NCBI GenBank assembly: GCA_033725935.1 | Contig: MU867091.1 | Span: 1 to 64,000, forward strand | Reading direction: 5' to 3' | Source of the DNA: Cladorrhinum sp. PSN259 | Lineage: Eukaryota > Ascomycota > Sordariomycetes > Sordariales > Podosporaceae | Length of the DNA: 64,000 nucleotides | Shown: in pieces, positions 53,914 through 64,000 of the stretch | Position numbering within the stretch: position 1 is the first letter of the stretch | Layout: each line of letters opens with the position of its first letter | Translations under genes and position numbers: made by a program | Notes under the pieces: generated by a model | Told to the model about the DNA's origin: nothing | Database searches by the model: none | What the model saw: the letters and a program-made list of their open reading frames with translations, nothing else

Positions 53914-54916
53914 TCAAATTCCACAGAACCCCTCCTTGCAAATGATCAAGTCGAATCCGCAGTCGGCGTCGGTTTGGCAGCTCGCTCCTGTTTTTTTCTC
54001 TGTCAGTAACCGTTTATATAAATCTCTCTTTTATTATCCCCTGAAATACATTACGGTGAACGGTAACATATTGGTTGGCTGGAGGATAGGGCTCTGGAGG
54101 GTAGATTCTGGGGAGTAAAAGAAAAAAGAAAGCACACATACCAATGCAAGCCAACGGAGTATCGCACTTTGGTCCAGTAACAGGAGGAAGCTTGCTTGTG
54201 GTAACCGGGGGAGCAGGGGTCGTCCTTCTCGTGCTGGTAGCCAGGCTTGTGGTCGTGATACGGCGGGTGGTGCTGACGACTGTCGTTCCCGGACCGGCGG
54301 CGGCGCACTTGCTTCGTTGGCAGATGTAGTCGTTGTCGCAGTCGTTTTCATCGAGGCAGGGGTCGCCTACATTTTACATTATTTTAGCATCGTACACAAT
54401 GGAGATTGATGTAGCGAGTCTATGGGGAAACAAACCAATGCAGTGTCCTGTCCAGCCGCAAGCTCCGGTGCCAGGTGAGGTAGAGACCGGAGGGCGGGCC
54501 GTTGTAGTTCTAGCTGTCGTCCTGGCTGTCGTGGTGGGATAGACGTAGACGGTGGTAGTCTTGACGATGGTGGTTGGACCACCTCCTCCTGGTCCGCTGG
54601 GGCGGCGAGTGGTGGTGGCTACTGTGCCGGGTTTGACGCACTTGTTGCCGATGCAGTCGAGGTCGCCGTCGCATTCGATGTTGGATTTGCAGGTGTCACC
54701 TTTTAGGTATTTAGTTTTTGTTTTCGTACATTGACGCGGAAAAGGGGGGCAAAGAGTAAACAAACCCAAACAGTGACCCGCCCATTCGCAATCAGATCCT
54801 CCTCCACCACCACCACCCCAACCTTGCCTAGCAACGACCTTGTCAACTATAGCTCCAAGTCCGGCTTCGACAGTCATGCCATAGGCCAAAGCGGCCAAAA
54901 CGTATGTTGACTTCAT
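53914..54916 (-). CDS. Secreted protein of three cysteine modules, 237 aa
   Basis: Four exons, 54916-54766, 54699-54436, 54366-54142 and 53987-53914; all three introns are phase 1 and the frame closes exactly. The signal peptide is MKSTYVLAALAYGMTVEAG. Three homologous cysteine modules follow: CEWAGHCLG/DTCKSNIECDGDLDCIGNKC, CGWTGHCIG/DPCLDENDCDNDYICQRSKC and CDTPLACIG/ASCQTDADCGFDLIICKEGFC, where the slash is the intron. They are linked by Thr/Pro-rich spacers (ARTTARTTTARPPVSTSP), probably O-mannosylated. Every module is interrupted at the same place, after the CIG/CLG triplet, by an intron of the same phase. The module has six cysteines, like knottin-type or dickkopf-like repeats. Function unknown; an extracellular binding protein is likely. 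Confidence 0.85.
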
Positions 54917-56732
54917 CTTTGTGAGAATAAAAGAATGGACTGATGTTAACTCAAGCTCAAGAAGTGATCGGCATTCCCAGGGGTGCGGGATGCAGGATAT
55001 ATATATACATCTGTGAATCTTCCGTCTTTTTGCTTGTTGCGAGTCCGGAACGGCAACCGAACAGCATTACGCGGTTCGATTGATTAATCGATGAATTTTA
55101 TTTATTTTTTCCCCCAGTCGCGATCCCGGTCTTGGGTTACTGCCGCGTTCTTCTGGTCAAGGGCAATTTGGAACAGTAATCTACCGTTTCTCGATTTTCA
55201 TCACGGTGATGGGTGACATCCCCTGTTACCCCAGACTTTTGTTTTTTCTTCCGCTTTCTCCTCGCAAGCGAATCTCTCTGTTTCTTCCAGTTATTTCTCT
55301 TCCCGCCCATCCATAAACAAGGCTCGTTTAAAATGTACATGTCGGATCCCGGCAGGGTAGTTGTGACTGGGGAAACCGGCAAAAGCTTGCTGAGTCTATA
55401 TTGTATTTTGCCATTGTGTCACCGCAGAAAAGCTGTCCGAGCAGGTTAAGGGCAGGCAACGTCAGCTCTTTTCCCCCCCTCGAATTTGTTGTGCTGGTCT
55501 TGGCAACGGTTAAAAAGAATTTTTGAACAAAAAAGGTGCCAGTGAGGAGCCAAGACCATTGGGGCGATTAAAAAGGCCGGATGATATATATACTGGGGTT
55601 GTTTTGCCGGTAAGGAAATGGGACTGTCCTTTCGCCATTGTATATATTCGAGATACGTTACCTTACCTTGCTGAAGTCTGTTTTGTCTGCAGGAGACAAT
55701 GCCCCGGAAACTTGGGCAACCAAACTTATTAAATGACCGCGTTGAGATTGGGGTTGACGCGTCATCGGTTAGCTTGTTATATAAATTACATGTTCACTGT
55801 CGGGTCGTATCCGGGGATCAAAGTTGAGAAATGGCAGATATCCTTCTCACCAACACGCCGAGGATCGGTTCCTGCGTTTGCCAACTGTCTTAGCACGCCT
55901 TGTTTTTCTTCAAGCTTGCTTGGAACCTCTTGATCAGTTGAAGTCTGAAGTGGCTGGGTAACATCAAACTTGCAGGGAAACGAATGTGACATTTTGTTAT
56001 GCTCTCAACTACTTGGCCTTTTCTTTTCCTTTCTCGTCCCCTTCATTCTTCCCTTCAGTTTCTAGTTGCACACTGTCACTGCCTATAATAATCAAGTTCA
56101 CGCCGAAGTACGATAGTATTTGTGATATTCGTGATAAAAATATAGTCGCCTCTTATAATACCTAGGCTGACTTAGCCGGCGGGGAGAGTGATGAACCTAA
56201 GCCGGAACTAAGAAAACTTCATTGTGCGTAAGGTCGATGGCACGGATGGTAAGTATATATATTGGCATTAGTAGAGCAACTCTCCAACTCCGTCATAGTT
56301 ATTATCTTGGACTGTGAAGTAATGTTGCGATCCCTGAGGCTAGCTGGGTGTTTTTAGATCGCTAAGACCTAAAGGCAGTTAGTGGTTCCTGCAATAGCTC
56401 CGCAGGACTGGAACTGGACCAGGGTCACAGAACCTGGCCAGGGAGGCTGTGAGATAGCTAATGAGAGACCGAACCCGGGTGAGCTGTTGGATTGGGATGG
56501 GGCAGGGGGCTACTGTAGCGTTAATGCACCACCGAAGTTTGCCGCCATGTTTGCTAGATGCTATTCCACATGGTCCTAGATACACTTGACGAATTATCTC
56601 TAAAGTATCAGCCAAAATATTTGGAGCATTTGAGTTCCCTTCAGACAGGAGAAAACGGCGAGATCAAAATATTTATTACTTTCGGGCCAGAGGAGAACCT
56701 GAAGCAAAAAGTCAACCAACTATCGTGGGCCC
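54917..56732. other. Gene-poor region
   Basis: 1.8 kb without a supported gene; it includes the promoter of the cysteine-module gene. Frames at 55137-55449, 55523-55933 and 56379-56818 are short, overlapping on both strands and without motifs. Confidence 0.5.
54997..55007 (-). promoter_or_regulatory. Putative TATA element
   Basis: TATATATATAT about 82-91 bp upstream of the ATG at 54916. Confidence 0.5.
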
Positions 56733-59700
56733 TCATTTGTCATCCAGTAAGTCTGATATTTTTTCCCATCCATTCGGGTCTCGTTCTTGCTCATCCGAAG
56801 TACGTCCACTGCTATTAATCTTTGCATATTTCCGAGCTAGCGCGTGCATTGTTTCTCCCACACGGGTGACTCGTGTGAGGTCTACACGCCCACTTTCAAT
56901 AAGTAATAAAACTGCAATGAAATTGCCCCCCACGATTGCGACTTCCAAGGGCGTCTGCCCAGCCTTGTTCTCTTTGTCCAGATTAGGCGTGTGCTTTACC
57001 AATAATTGGATAGCTTCGGCGACACAACTGAACTCGATTCCACGGTGAAGTGGCAGTCCGCCAGATTTGTTTTCAATGGATGCCGCAGCGCTGCCGGTTG
57101 CTTCCAGGATCCTACGAATCAAGCCCAGACGACGTCCGGGCAAGGCATCATCAATCGCATATTTTCGTCCTGCCAGATAATGCAGAGCTGTATTGGCATC
57201 TTCGTCTCCTTCTAACAAAGCATCCGAATGTGTATCAAGAAAGTCTAGAAGAAACTCCAAAGCATAATATTTTTTGGTAACACAGGCACTGATCATAGCA
57301 GTCCACTTGAGCCGACCCGGGTTTTTTTTGGTTAGTGTTTGGTATAAATCTCCATATTCTTGTTCCACGCGCAAGTTTGAAGCCGACCGTCGGATCACCA
57401 TGCTCCCGGGATGATATAAGCTTGGATATGCTTGTTTCGTGAGTTTGTGAAGGAGGGCCTTCTGTTTCTCGATTGTAGTTGCTTTCCGGGTAGCGAATTG
57501 TTCTCTCATATAGGTGGATTCATGAATTGTTTCTTCAAGTATGGATTTTAAGTCGAAATATTGTGTTGAGAAATCTAGCAACAGATTGAACAGGGCAGTA
57601 TTTCCAGCACAAACAGAATATGCAGTGGCCTTGGAAATAACCCGCTCAGAAGGTGGCATTGAGCTGGAGTTCAAAAATAGCCGCGCAAGGTCGATATCCT
57701 CGCGCATGATTGCATGGATTATTGGTGAAATTCCGAGGCGATCGAGAAACGGATCCACTCCTTCCTGAACTAGGTACTGGCAGATAGTTGCATGACCATT
57801 TTTGGCCGCGAGCATCAATGGCGAAGAAGCTTTATTTGGGCTCTCGGGTTCATTGATAGGGGATCCAGAGGCTTGAAAGAACTTGACTTGGTCAAGGTTT
57901 CCCTCAGCAGCGGCTGTGTAAATTGTGTCCTCTCTGCGTTTCTTTGAAATGGGGAAGAGGCCGTCGAGATTTGTTTGGTTGCAATGAAGGCGCTTGATGT
58001 GAGTATCAAGATCTCGCTGTAAGCTATACCCAACTGTCTGAGCATAACATCCGTTCACTGAGCATTTGAAAGGCTGTTCATGTTCAAGTGTATGCCGGTT
58101 CCGGTCCTTCTGATTTGGGAAACCCTCTGAAAACCCAAAGCATCCCACCCTCGAACATTTAAATCGCCCATAACCGTTCAAGTCAAAAAATGCATTTTTT
58201 CCTGGCAGTGTCGTTTGATCCATTGTCTCTATCACCCCTCTGATCAGGGTTATTTGCTCACGAAGGAAGCCACGATCATTACTTTTCAAAAGGAATTGAT
58301 CGAGGCTTGAGACCGAACAGTCTGCGACTGATCGCTCCAGTGTTGTCTCGTGGGCATGATCAGGTGATTTCGTTTCCCGGGTCTGGGTCTCCAGAAGCTT
58401 CCGGGCTGATTGTCGCACATTGTTTCTTGTTTCCTCATCAAGAGTATTGTCGGAACTTGTAACAAATCGAACATGTTCTTTCCAAGACGTTACTGCGTAG
58501 TCGAGAAGGCCGTAATATCCAGCTAACGCTGAACCTTCAATGCTGTCTAGTTCTTTGACTCGGAAGGGGTTAGAGGCGAGGTACTGAGTGCAGAAGAGTG
58601 CCATTTTTGTGTGAGTAACTCCAAGGGAAAACCTTCCTGATTGTACCAGGTAGCTATAGTGAAGGTTATGTTAGTGGTTGTTTTCAAAACCCGACCACCT
58701 CTGTGATCTGGGGGCCGGCTGGGGGACTTACCTGCGGGCAGTTTCATGGACTATGCTAATCACGGCCTCTGAGGTCAGGTCCTTATAATACTCGCAAGGA
58801 TTAAGTTCCACGAGAGATCCGCACAGGACTTTACCGTTGTCCACACGAAGATTTTCATAGTTGCAGATTTCCTTCTCGGAATCGATGCAAAATCTCGACT
58901 GTATTTCTCTCCATCGCAGAGCTCTCGGTGAGCAAACCAACCACCCGAGAATAGTCTCAGCTGTTTTTCTTCGTGATATCGGGGGTCGATCCAGGATCCG
59001 AACCACAACCCGTTCATATGCAGCATTCAGGCCTTCGGGGAAGTGTTCACCGGAGAGTTCGTCTTTAAGTTCAGCAACTGAATCCTGGGAAAGCAAGTTG
59101 TTTAGAACAACCTTAGCATACAGAAACATGCCTGCAAGGTATGTATGTTAGCTTAGTAAGTCTAAAAAACCAGATCTGTCTTAGAACGTTAGGTACCTTT
59201 TGCAGTCGTTGCCACTTTGTGGGCAATCCAGGACTCCATGGAGCGATCCAAGGAAAACCTCGCTTTCACCTCGGCTGTCATCAGGTTGACGTATTGTTGG
59301 ACGTTGTGTATATGGGAGTTCGTGGTATCTAAGTTAATGGACGGATAGGGGGCGAGCTTCTGGTCAATATACCCATCTCTTTGAGCGCAGAATAAGACAC
59401 GGATAGGGCAATAATCAGTTGGGCCAGCTGGTAGAACTTTTCTCAATAACCACTCAATCACTTGTAGCGCCTTCAGCTTGTCCGCTTGGCATGTCCGGGG
59501 CTCGTCACATTCATCCAACCCATCCAGAATAATCCAGCACCGTTGCTGAAGTATAAGACAGTCCCTGCCGAGCTCTTTGAGAAAAGGTTCTTGGACGACA
59601 TCGGATTTACTGAGAGGGCCACACTTTTGCTGTAAAGGGCCTAAAAGAGCATGATCCTGGTTGAGCAACTGCGTAACGATGGCACGAAGCATTCCGCCCA

Positions 59701-61048
59701 AAGGTTTGTGGGAAGCTTTTTGAGGTTGGTGCTTGAAGTAGAAGAAGGCAAGATTGCCGCCTAGTGTGTCTTTATCTGACTTGAAGTAGTCGATAACTGT
59801 TGAGGCCAAAGTTGTTTTCCCTGGAATATCAAAGGTATGTCAGTAGAGACCATTATTCAGGGTTATTATGTACTCCCCTCTTTCACTTCGAGATAACTTA
59901 CCAGAGCCCGGCATTCCATTCACATAGAGAACGGCATCGTCCCGTACTTTTCCGTCAGCCCATTGCCTGAATTTAGGGTCCTGAAGAAGCCATGACCCAG
60001 AGGTATCATCGTGTCTCTGCGCCAAAGCTGTTTGATGGTCCCCTTGGTAGTCAGGAGCATCAAGCTTGGTGAAGATGGATCCTTTGTCCATTAGCAAAAT
60101 TTCCAAGAGTGCAGAGTGCTGGCGCTGCTGGATTTCCTTTGCCTCGTCGAAAGAGGTCTTGAGAAGGGTTTCGATATCCTGGAACTTATTAAGAGTGGCA
60201 TGCCGCGAATCTTGGATCTCTTCTATAGCCGCGCCCAGCTTCCCCTCGGATAGGATAGCTTTACGGTTCTGGAGGCTTTTCAGAATTGGATCAAACCGCT
60301 TTTTAATCTGTGGCCAGAGCAGATCGGCTGCCTTTCTCCAATCTTGCCATGTCCCGAGGTGAGCAGTTGGACTTTGCCTTGATCAGGAATAGGAGGCTAC
60401 TAAAAGAGCTAGGTACTTACTTGGTCTTGTGAGCTCTTCCAGCGCCACCTGATGAAATCGAAGTATGTCATCAAAGCAGCCCTCGAGGACTTGCCTGGCG
60501 CCTGAATAATTCTGGAACAGACGGTCAAGCTGACGGATCCCTTCAATGAAAGTACCGATATCCTCGTAGGTGTTGATCAGAATTTCAAGGGTCCTAAGAT
60601 GGGTAGAAGCCATCTAAACCGGTGTTAGCAGAACACACAATTGGCTTTCAGCCCCGGAGGAAATTAAGGCATTATCACCAGAAGTGCCAATTTGATCGGA
60701 CCCTTTTAAAAAAAAAGTTTATATAGGTCAGCTAAAGAGATCTTATAAATATTCAATAAGGAAAGTAAGTCACATTTATGCACTTACCCAAACAAATCCG
60801 ACCACTCTATCAGTATTGAGAAAAGGTTGCACCGCTTCTTCAACCTGTTTCATGCCCTCAAGGAATCCTCGCAGTCGGGCAAGATTGCGCAACTTCTTTT
60901 CGGGGCCGATTCTATCTTGAATCTTTACAATAGTTTCCTTAACTTCATTAATGCTGGCCATTTCGAATTCTTTCTTCTGGTCAACTGAAAGACGTGCGCG
61001 GAATCTCTCCAGTGAGCGCTCGAAGCTCTGATTTGTTACACTCGACAT
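56733..61048 (-). CDS. STAND/NLR-like protein: DUF7708-NACHT-C2H2-ankyrin
   Basis: Seven exons: 61048-60788, 60702-60679 (24-nt micro-exon, GPIKLALL), 60613-60417, 60371-59902, 59820-59197, 59131-58732 and 58653-56733; 1,298 aa, frame closed. The third intron (45 nt, GTACCT donor) is the least certain. Order: N-terminal helical DUF7708-type region (VVGFVWGPIKLALL, ASTHLRTLEILINTYEDIG), NACHT NTPase with Walker A GMPGSGKTTLA (about 312-322) and Walker B CWIILDGLDECDE (about 412), the MFLYAKVVLNNLL and VHETARSYLVQSG motifs of fungal STAND proteins, two C2H2-like fingers at residues 825-850 and 856-882 (CxxxxC then 15 residues, HxxxH or HxxxxH), and degenerate ankyrin repeats from about 900. Known role of the class: signalling after non-self or danger recognition, often leading to cell death; inferred here. 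Confidence 0.88.
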
Positions 61049-61786
61049 GGTAAAACAGTTAATCACGATAGCAAGGGAACAGAATCCAGAGGGCTCGAAG
61101 GAGTGGGGTGTTGGATGGTGGAAGACTGGTATAAAACAATTGAACGGTGACGTGGTGGGGGGATGTTGGAATTAGGGAAATGCGGTGAGATAACGCCCTC
61201 TTGCATGCTCCCACATTGCGCTAGGCACCCTTCTGGCCCCTCTCGAGAAAGTATGGGCTGTCGGAAAGAAAAGGACTTGGGATGCTCAAATCAGGATAGT
61301 GCAAGGTTGACCAGCCGAGACGAAATCTGCCTAGCTAAGTGTCTGAGCCACCACAACTTCGTGGTCTGAGCTTTGCGAATAGATCCATAAGAGCGAGCCC
61401 TACGGGCTCTCCAGAGAGAGAGAAGAGGAGGAACAAATCAATGATTTTTTGTGACACTTCAAAAATATTCTCACTAATAAAGGGACATTCCAAGTAGCAG
61501 TGCTGTTATTTGACAGCCCCCAGCTGCTCAATTAGGCTGAGGGAAGGGCTTTCTCAGGGCAGGCACGGCAGGCTGTCTAACCTGCATTGATCGGTCCTGG
61601 CAAAGCCACCCCATCCGCCGAGCTGAGGCAGTGCCCGGATGCCAAGAGTTACAAAAAATTTTCTAGCCGCAATCTTCATCACTTTGCGTTTCGTCTCTCA
61701 ACAAAGAAGACTACCTAGTATACTATAGGCCCCAGGCGACATAACAAGATTCTTCCATACCACCACACCTAAGTTCACTTAACAGA
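61049..61786. other. Bidirectional promoter region
   Basis: 738 bp between divergent starts at 61048 and 61787, with no gene inside. The rightward side has ACCACACCTAAG and similar leader sequence. Shared upstream sequence may co-regulate the STAND and SNF2 genes. Confidence 0.5.
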
Positions 61787-64000
61787 ATGGAACCACCCCC
61801 AGATCACGGCATAAAGAGAGAGGCGACTGATGATGGTAGACCTGTTTCTAAGCGCCGTCTCGTTGAGGAAAATGAATTGAGCACGTGGTTGGGTTACCCA
61901 ATGGAGTTGGAGATTGGTGCTCCTACTGAAGACTCTGATCCGACTTCGCTCATCTGTTACGGAGCAGTAAGGTTTTCTAGATATATGTCTCCAGTCTCTG
62001 AGTCGCCTCGGGAATATTAAATTAACCAACAATATCACCTTGACAGTTATTTTGCGCAAAAGCCCAGGCCAGCTTTCTAGCAGATTTGACTGCCCTACCA
62101 TGGATACAATTTTCAACTTTTCCCATCATCCTCCGGAATAAATCTTTCTTCCTCAACTACTCCATCGCCCATGAGACTATTGACTTTGCACAACTTGATC
62201 TCAAAACAACTGGTCACCTCAACACACTACAAAGCCTCAAGAATCTCACTTTTACAGCAGTCTTGTCTTCTTCCAACCTCGCAAAAATACCGCGCAAAAG
62301 CACCCGGAAGAAGACAATAATTGATATCACGATTAACATCCTAGGACCCGAGGAACTTGCTGAGGCTGTTGGTGATCTCTTAGCCAATGTTGACTGTTGC
62401 CTTCAACACCCGACATATCTGGAACCGAACATACAATACAAAAACCCTCATTACTTTTACACAGACGGTACAATGACAGACTTGCGACACCTTATAGGAC
62501 CAGTCATCAAAGAGTCTGAATCAGTTTGGGTTTCTCGAAGGATTGACAAGATCTTTGAGTCTCTTGGAAATGTCGAAATGGTTGACTCAGTTCCGAGAAA
62601 GGAAGAGAACTTGACACAGGTCAGGAAGTGCCTCCACAATACAACTCTCAAAGAGTAAGTGCACCACGAACTAGTGACGGTTTCCTAATATGTATCAAAT
62701 ATGAGCTGACGTCCACAAGTCATCAAACTGCCGCGATCAGATTCATCATGGGACGAGAAAACGCCAGTATTTGCCACGATACAGATAGAGAGCTCTGGGG
62801 GCTAATTGATCCGATGTAAGGCCTGAAATGACCCTCAACAAAAGCTGGTGATAGTAGGTACTTACATATTTTGTTTTCCCGCAGGTTTATCTCGCGATTA
62901 CCTTCACCGGGGCTTGGAGGTATACTTGCGGATGTCATGGGACTGGGAAAGACCCTGACCATGTTGAGCGCAATTGTGTGTGCCAAAGAAAATCTATCAA
63001 CAGCTGTACAACATGGCAAAGTCTACCTGACTGGCCCTTCAAGACCAAACACCACTCTAATAGTGCTTCCATCAAGGCGTAGGTCACGACCTACCTATAG
63101 ATATTTTGTTCTATTCCTGGCATCTAATACTGGTATCTAGAACTTTTAGATGTTTGGAACTCTGAGATCCAAAGGTAAGATATGGGTGTGCTTTAGGGGC
63201 GTTATAGGTTTTAGGAGCTGACATGTCCTCTAGCCGTTTCCACCGGGGAACCTTGTCAGTGGTTCTGTTTCACCAGGACACCCGTGCCAAGTCACCCGAT
63301 GAACTTCTTGGTTACGATGTTGTACTGACTACATACCATACCCTCGCTGCTGACTGGAAAGGACTGGGAGTACTACAAAATATCACCTGGCTCAGGATTG
63401 TACTTGACGAAGGTAGGTTTTTTCCAGGTCTTGTTACAATGGGCAGAACTAACAGAACTGGCCTTTAGCCCACTGGATTCGGAACCAATCAACAGGGCTC
63501 TTCAAGTCCACTACCAGCCTCAAGGCCGAAAGAAGATGGTGCTTGACTGGAACGCCCATCCAGAATAATCTACATGACGTCAGATCCCTGCTCAAGTTCC
63601 TTCGACATGGCCCGCTATCAGAGACCAAATACTTCGAAAAGTACATCAACGAGCCTATTCGGAAAGACCCCACTCTCGAGGAATCCTTCAGAAATCTTCA
63701 GCTTGTTCTTCGAACAGTCTGCTTGAGGAGAACAGAGGCATTACTGAGATTGCCACCACCTACTACCGAGGTTATTCCTATCAAGCTCTCCTCTGAGGAA
63801 GCTGCACTGTACAAGCGCCTAGAAATGGATTGGCAAGAAGATTACGAACGACAGATTTGTACGAAAGCAAAGGTCAACACATCTGCTCTTCTCTTTGAGA
63901 CCATCATGAAGCGCCGGAGACTCTGCAATCACGGGACATACGAAACAGAAGGCACAAAACCGCTTTCACCATCCCCGTCTGGAAAGAAGCGGAGGTCTAA
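61787..64000 (+). CDS. SNF2-family helicase (RAD5/RAD16/HLTF-like), 3' truncated by window
   Basis: Exons visible: 61787-61966, 62047-62654, 62720-62815, 62885-63078, 63141-63174, 63234-63412 and 63469 to beyond 64000; all junctions keep the frame. The N-terminal 300 residues are family-specific (bipartite-like KRRLVEENE at start suggests nuclear entry). The helicase core shows motif I DVMGLGKTLTML, VWNSEIQR, LLGYDVVLTTYHTL (motif Ia/II area), WLRIVLDE-AH (DEAH-like, split by an intron), and motif III RWCLTGTPIQNNLHDV, then VCLRRTEALLRLPPP and MKRRRLCNHG. No HIRAN domain is apparent. The C-terminal helicase lobe and any RING finger lie outside the window. Family role: ATP-dependent remodelling or DNA-damage tolerance; many fungi have divergent extra copies. 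Confidence 0.9.

Noticed and set aside
60383..60421. GTAAGT at 60420-60415 as donor for the third STAND exon
   Set aside because: It is the better donor by sequence, but no acceptor restores the frame with it; GTACCT at 60416 with the acceptor at 60372 closes the full 1,298-codon frame. A 1-nt assembly error remains possible.

Overview
This is nuclear DNA from a filamentous ascomycete (Pezizomycotina, most likely Sordariomycete-like; the species cannot be named from sequence alone). The evidence is short 45-190 nt introns with GTAAGT/GTGAGT-type donors, intron-containing nuclear tRNAs, fungus-specific families (HET, DUF7708/NACHT/ankyrin STAND proteins, DUF1996, DUF3176, a DUF4360-like protein, fungal phosphotransferase-like kinases) and repeat decay by transitions that looks like repeat-induced point mutation (RIP). 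Gene models below were spliced by hand. Exons are given wherever the reading frame closes exactly.

Layout. 1-13 kb: a membrane-anchored cysteine-rich protein, two unrecognised small genes separated by a 39-bp minisatellite, an ankyrin gene split by a 1,030-bp insertion with a 14-bp target duplication, and a secreted cysteine-rich protein. 13-18 kb: a HET-domain/ankyrin gene whose 3' repeats carry stop codons but no frameshifts, followed by a broken HET N-terminal fragment. 18-31 kb: two F-box proteins, a kinase-like protein, two small secreted proteins, an acidic phosphotransferase-like protein that has lost its catalytic motifs, an AT-rich repeat relic and an SRPK-like kinase. 31-41 kb: sparse DNA with a secreted DUF1996 protein, a frameshifted hemopexin-like gene, a frame-broken unknown gene, tRNA-Met and a Q-rich protein. 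41-55 kb: a DUF3176 membrane protein, a secreted FAD oxidoreductase, an atypical SDR, a catalytically complete phosphotransferase-like paralogue, a type I membrane protein, an EXPERA-domain protein, tRNA-Leu and a secreted protein built of three cysteine modules. 55-64 kb: a 1,298-aa STAND/NLR-like protein (DUF7708-NACHT-two C2H2-like fingers-ankyrin), divergently paired with a SNF2-family helicase that runs off the right edge.

The unifying theme is accessory, fast-evolving content: non-self recognition genes (HET, STAND), small secreted proteins with TATA-like boxes 80-115 bp upstream of their starts, repeat relics and several genes broken by single indels or transitions. Nothing here forms an obvious metabolic cluster. 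The strongest candidates for something new are the zinc-finger-bearing STAND protein, the exon-per-module cysteine-repeat protein, the pseudo-enzyme/enzyme phosphotransferase pair and the hairpin-ended insertion.
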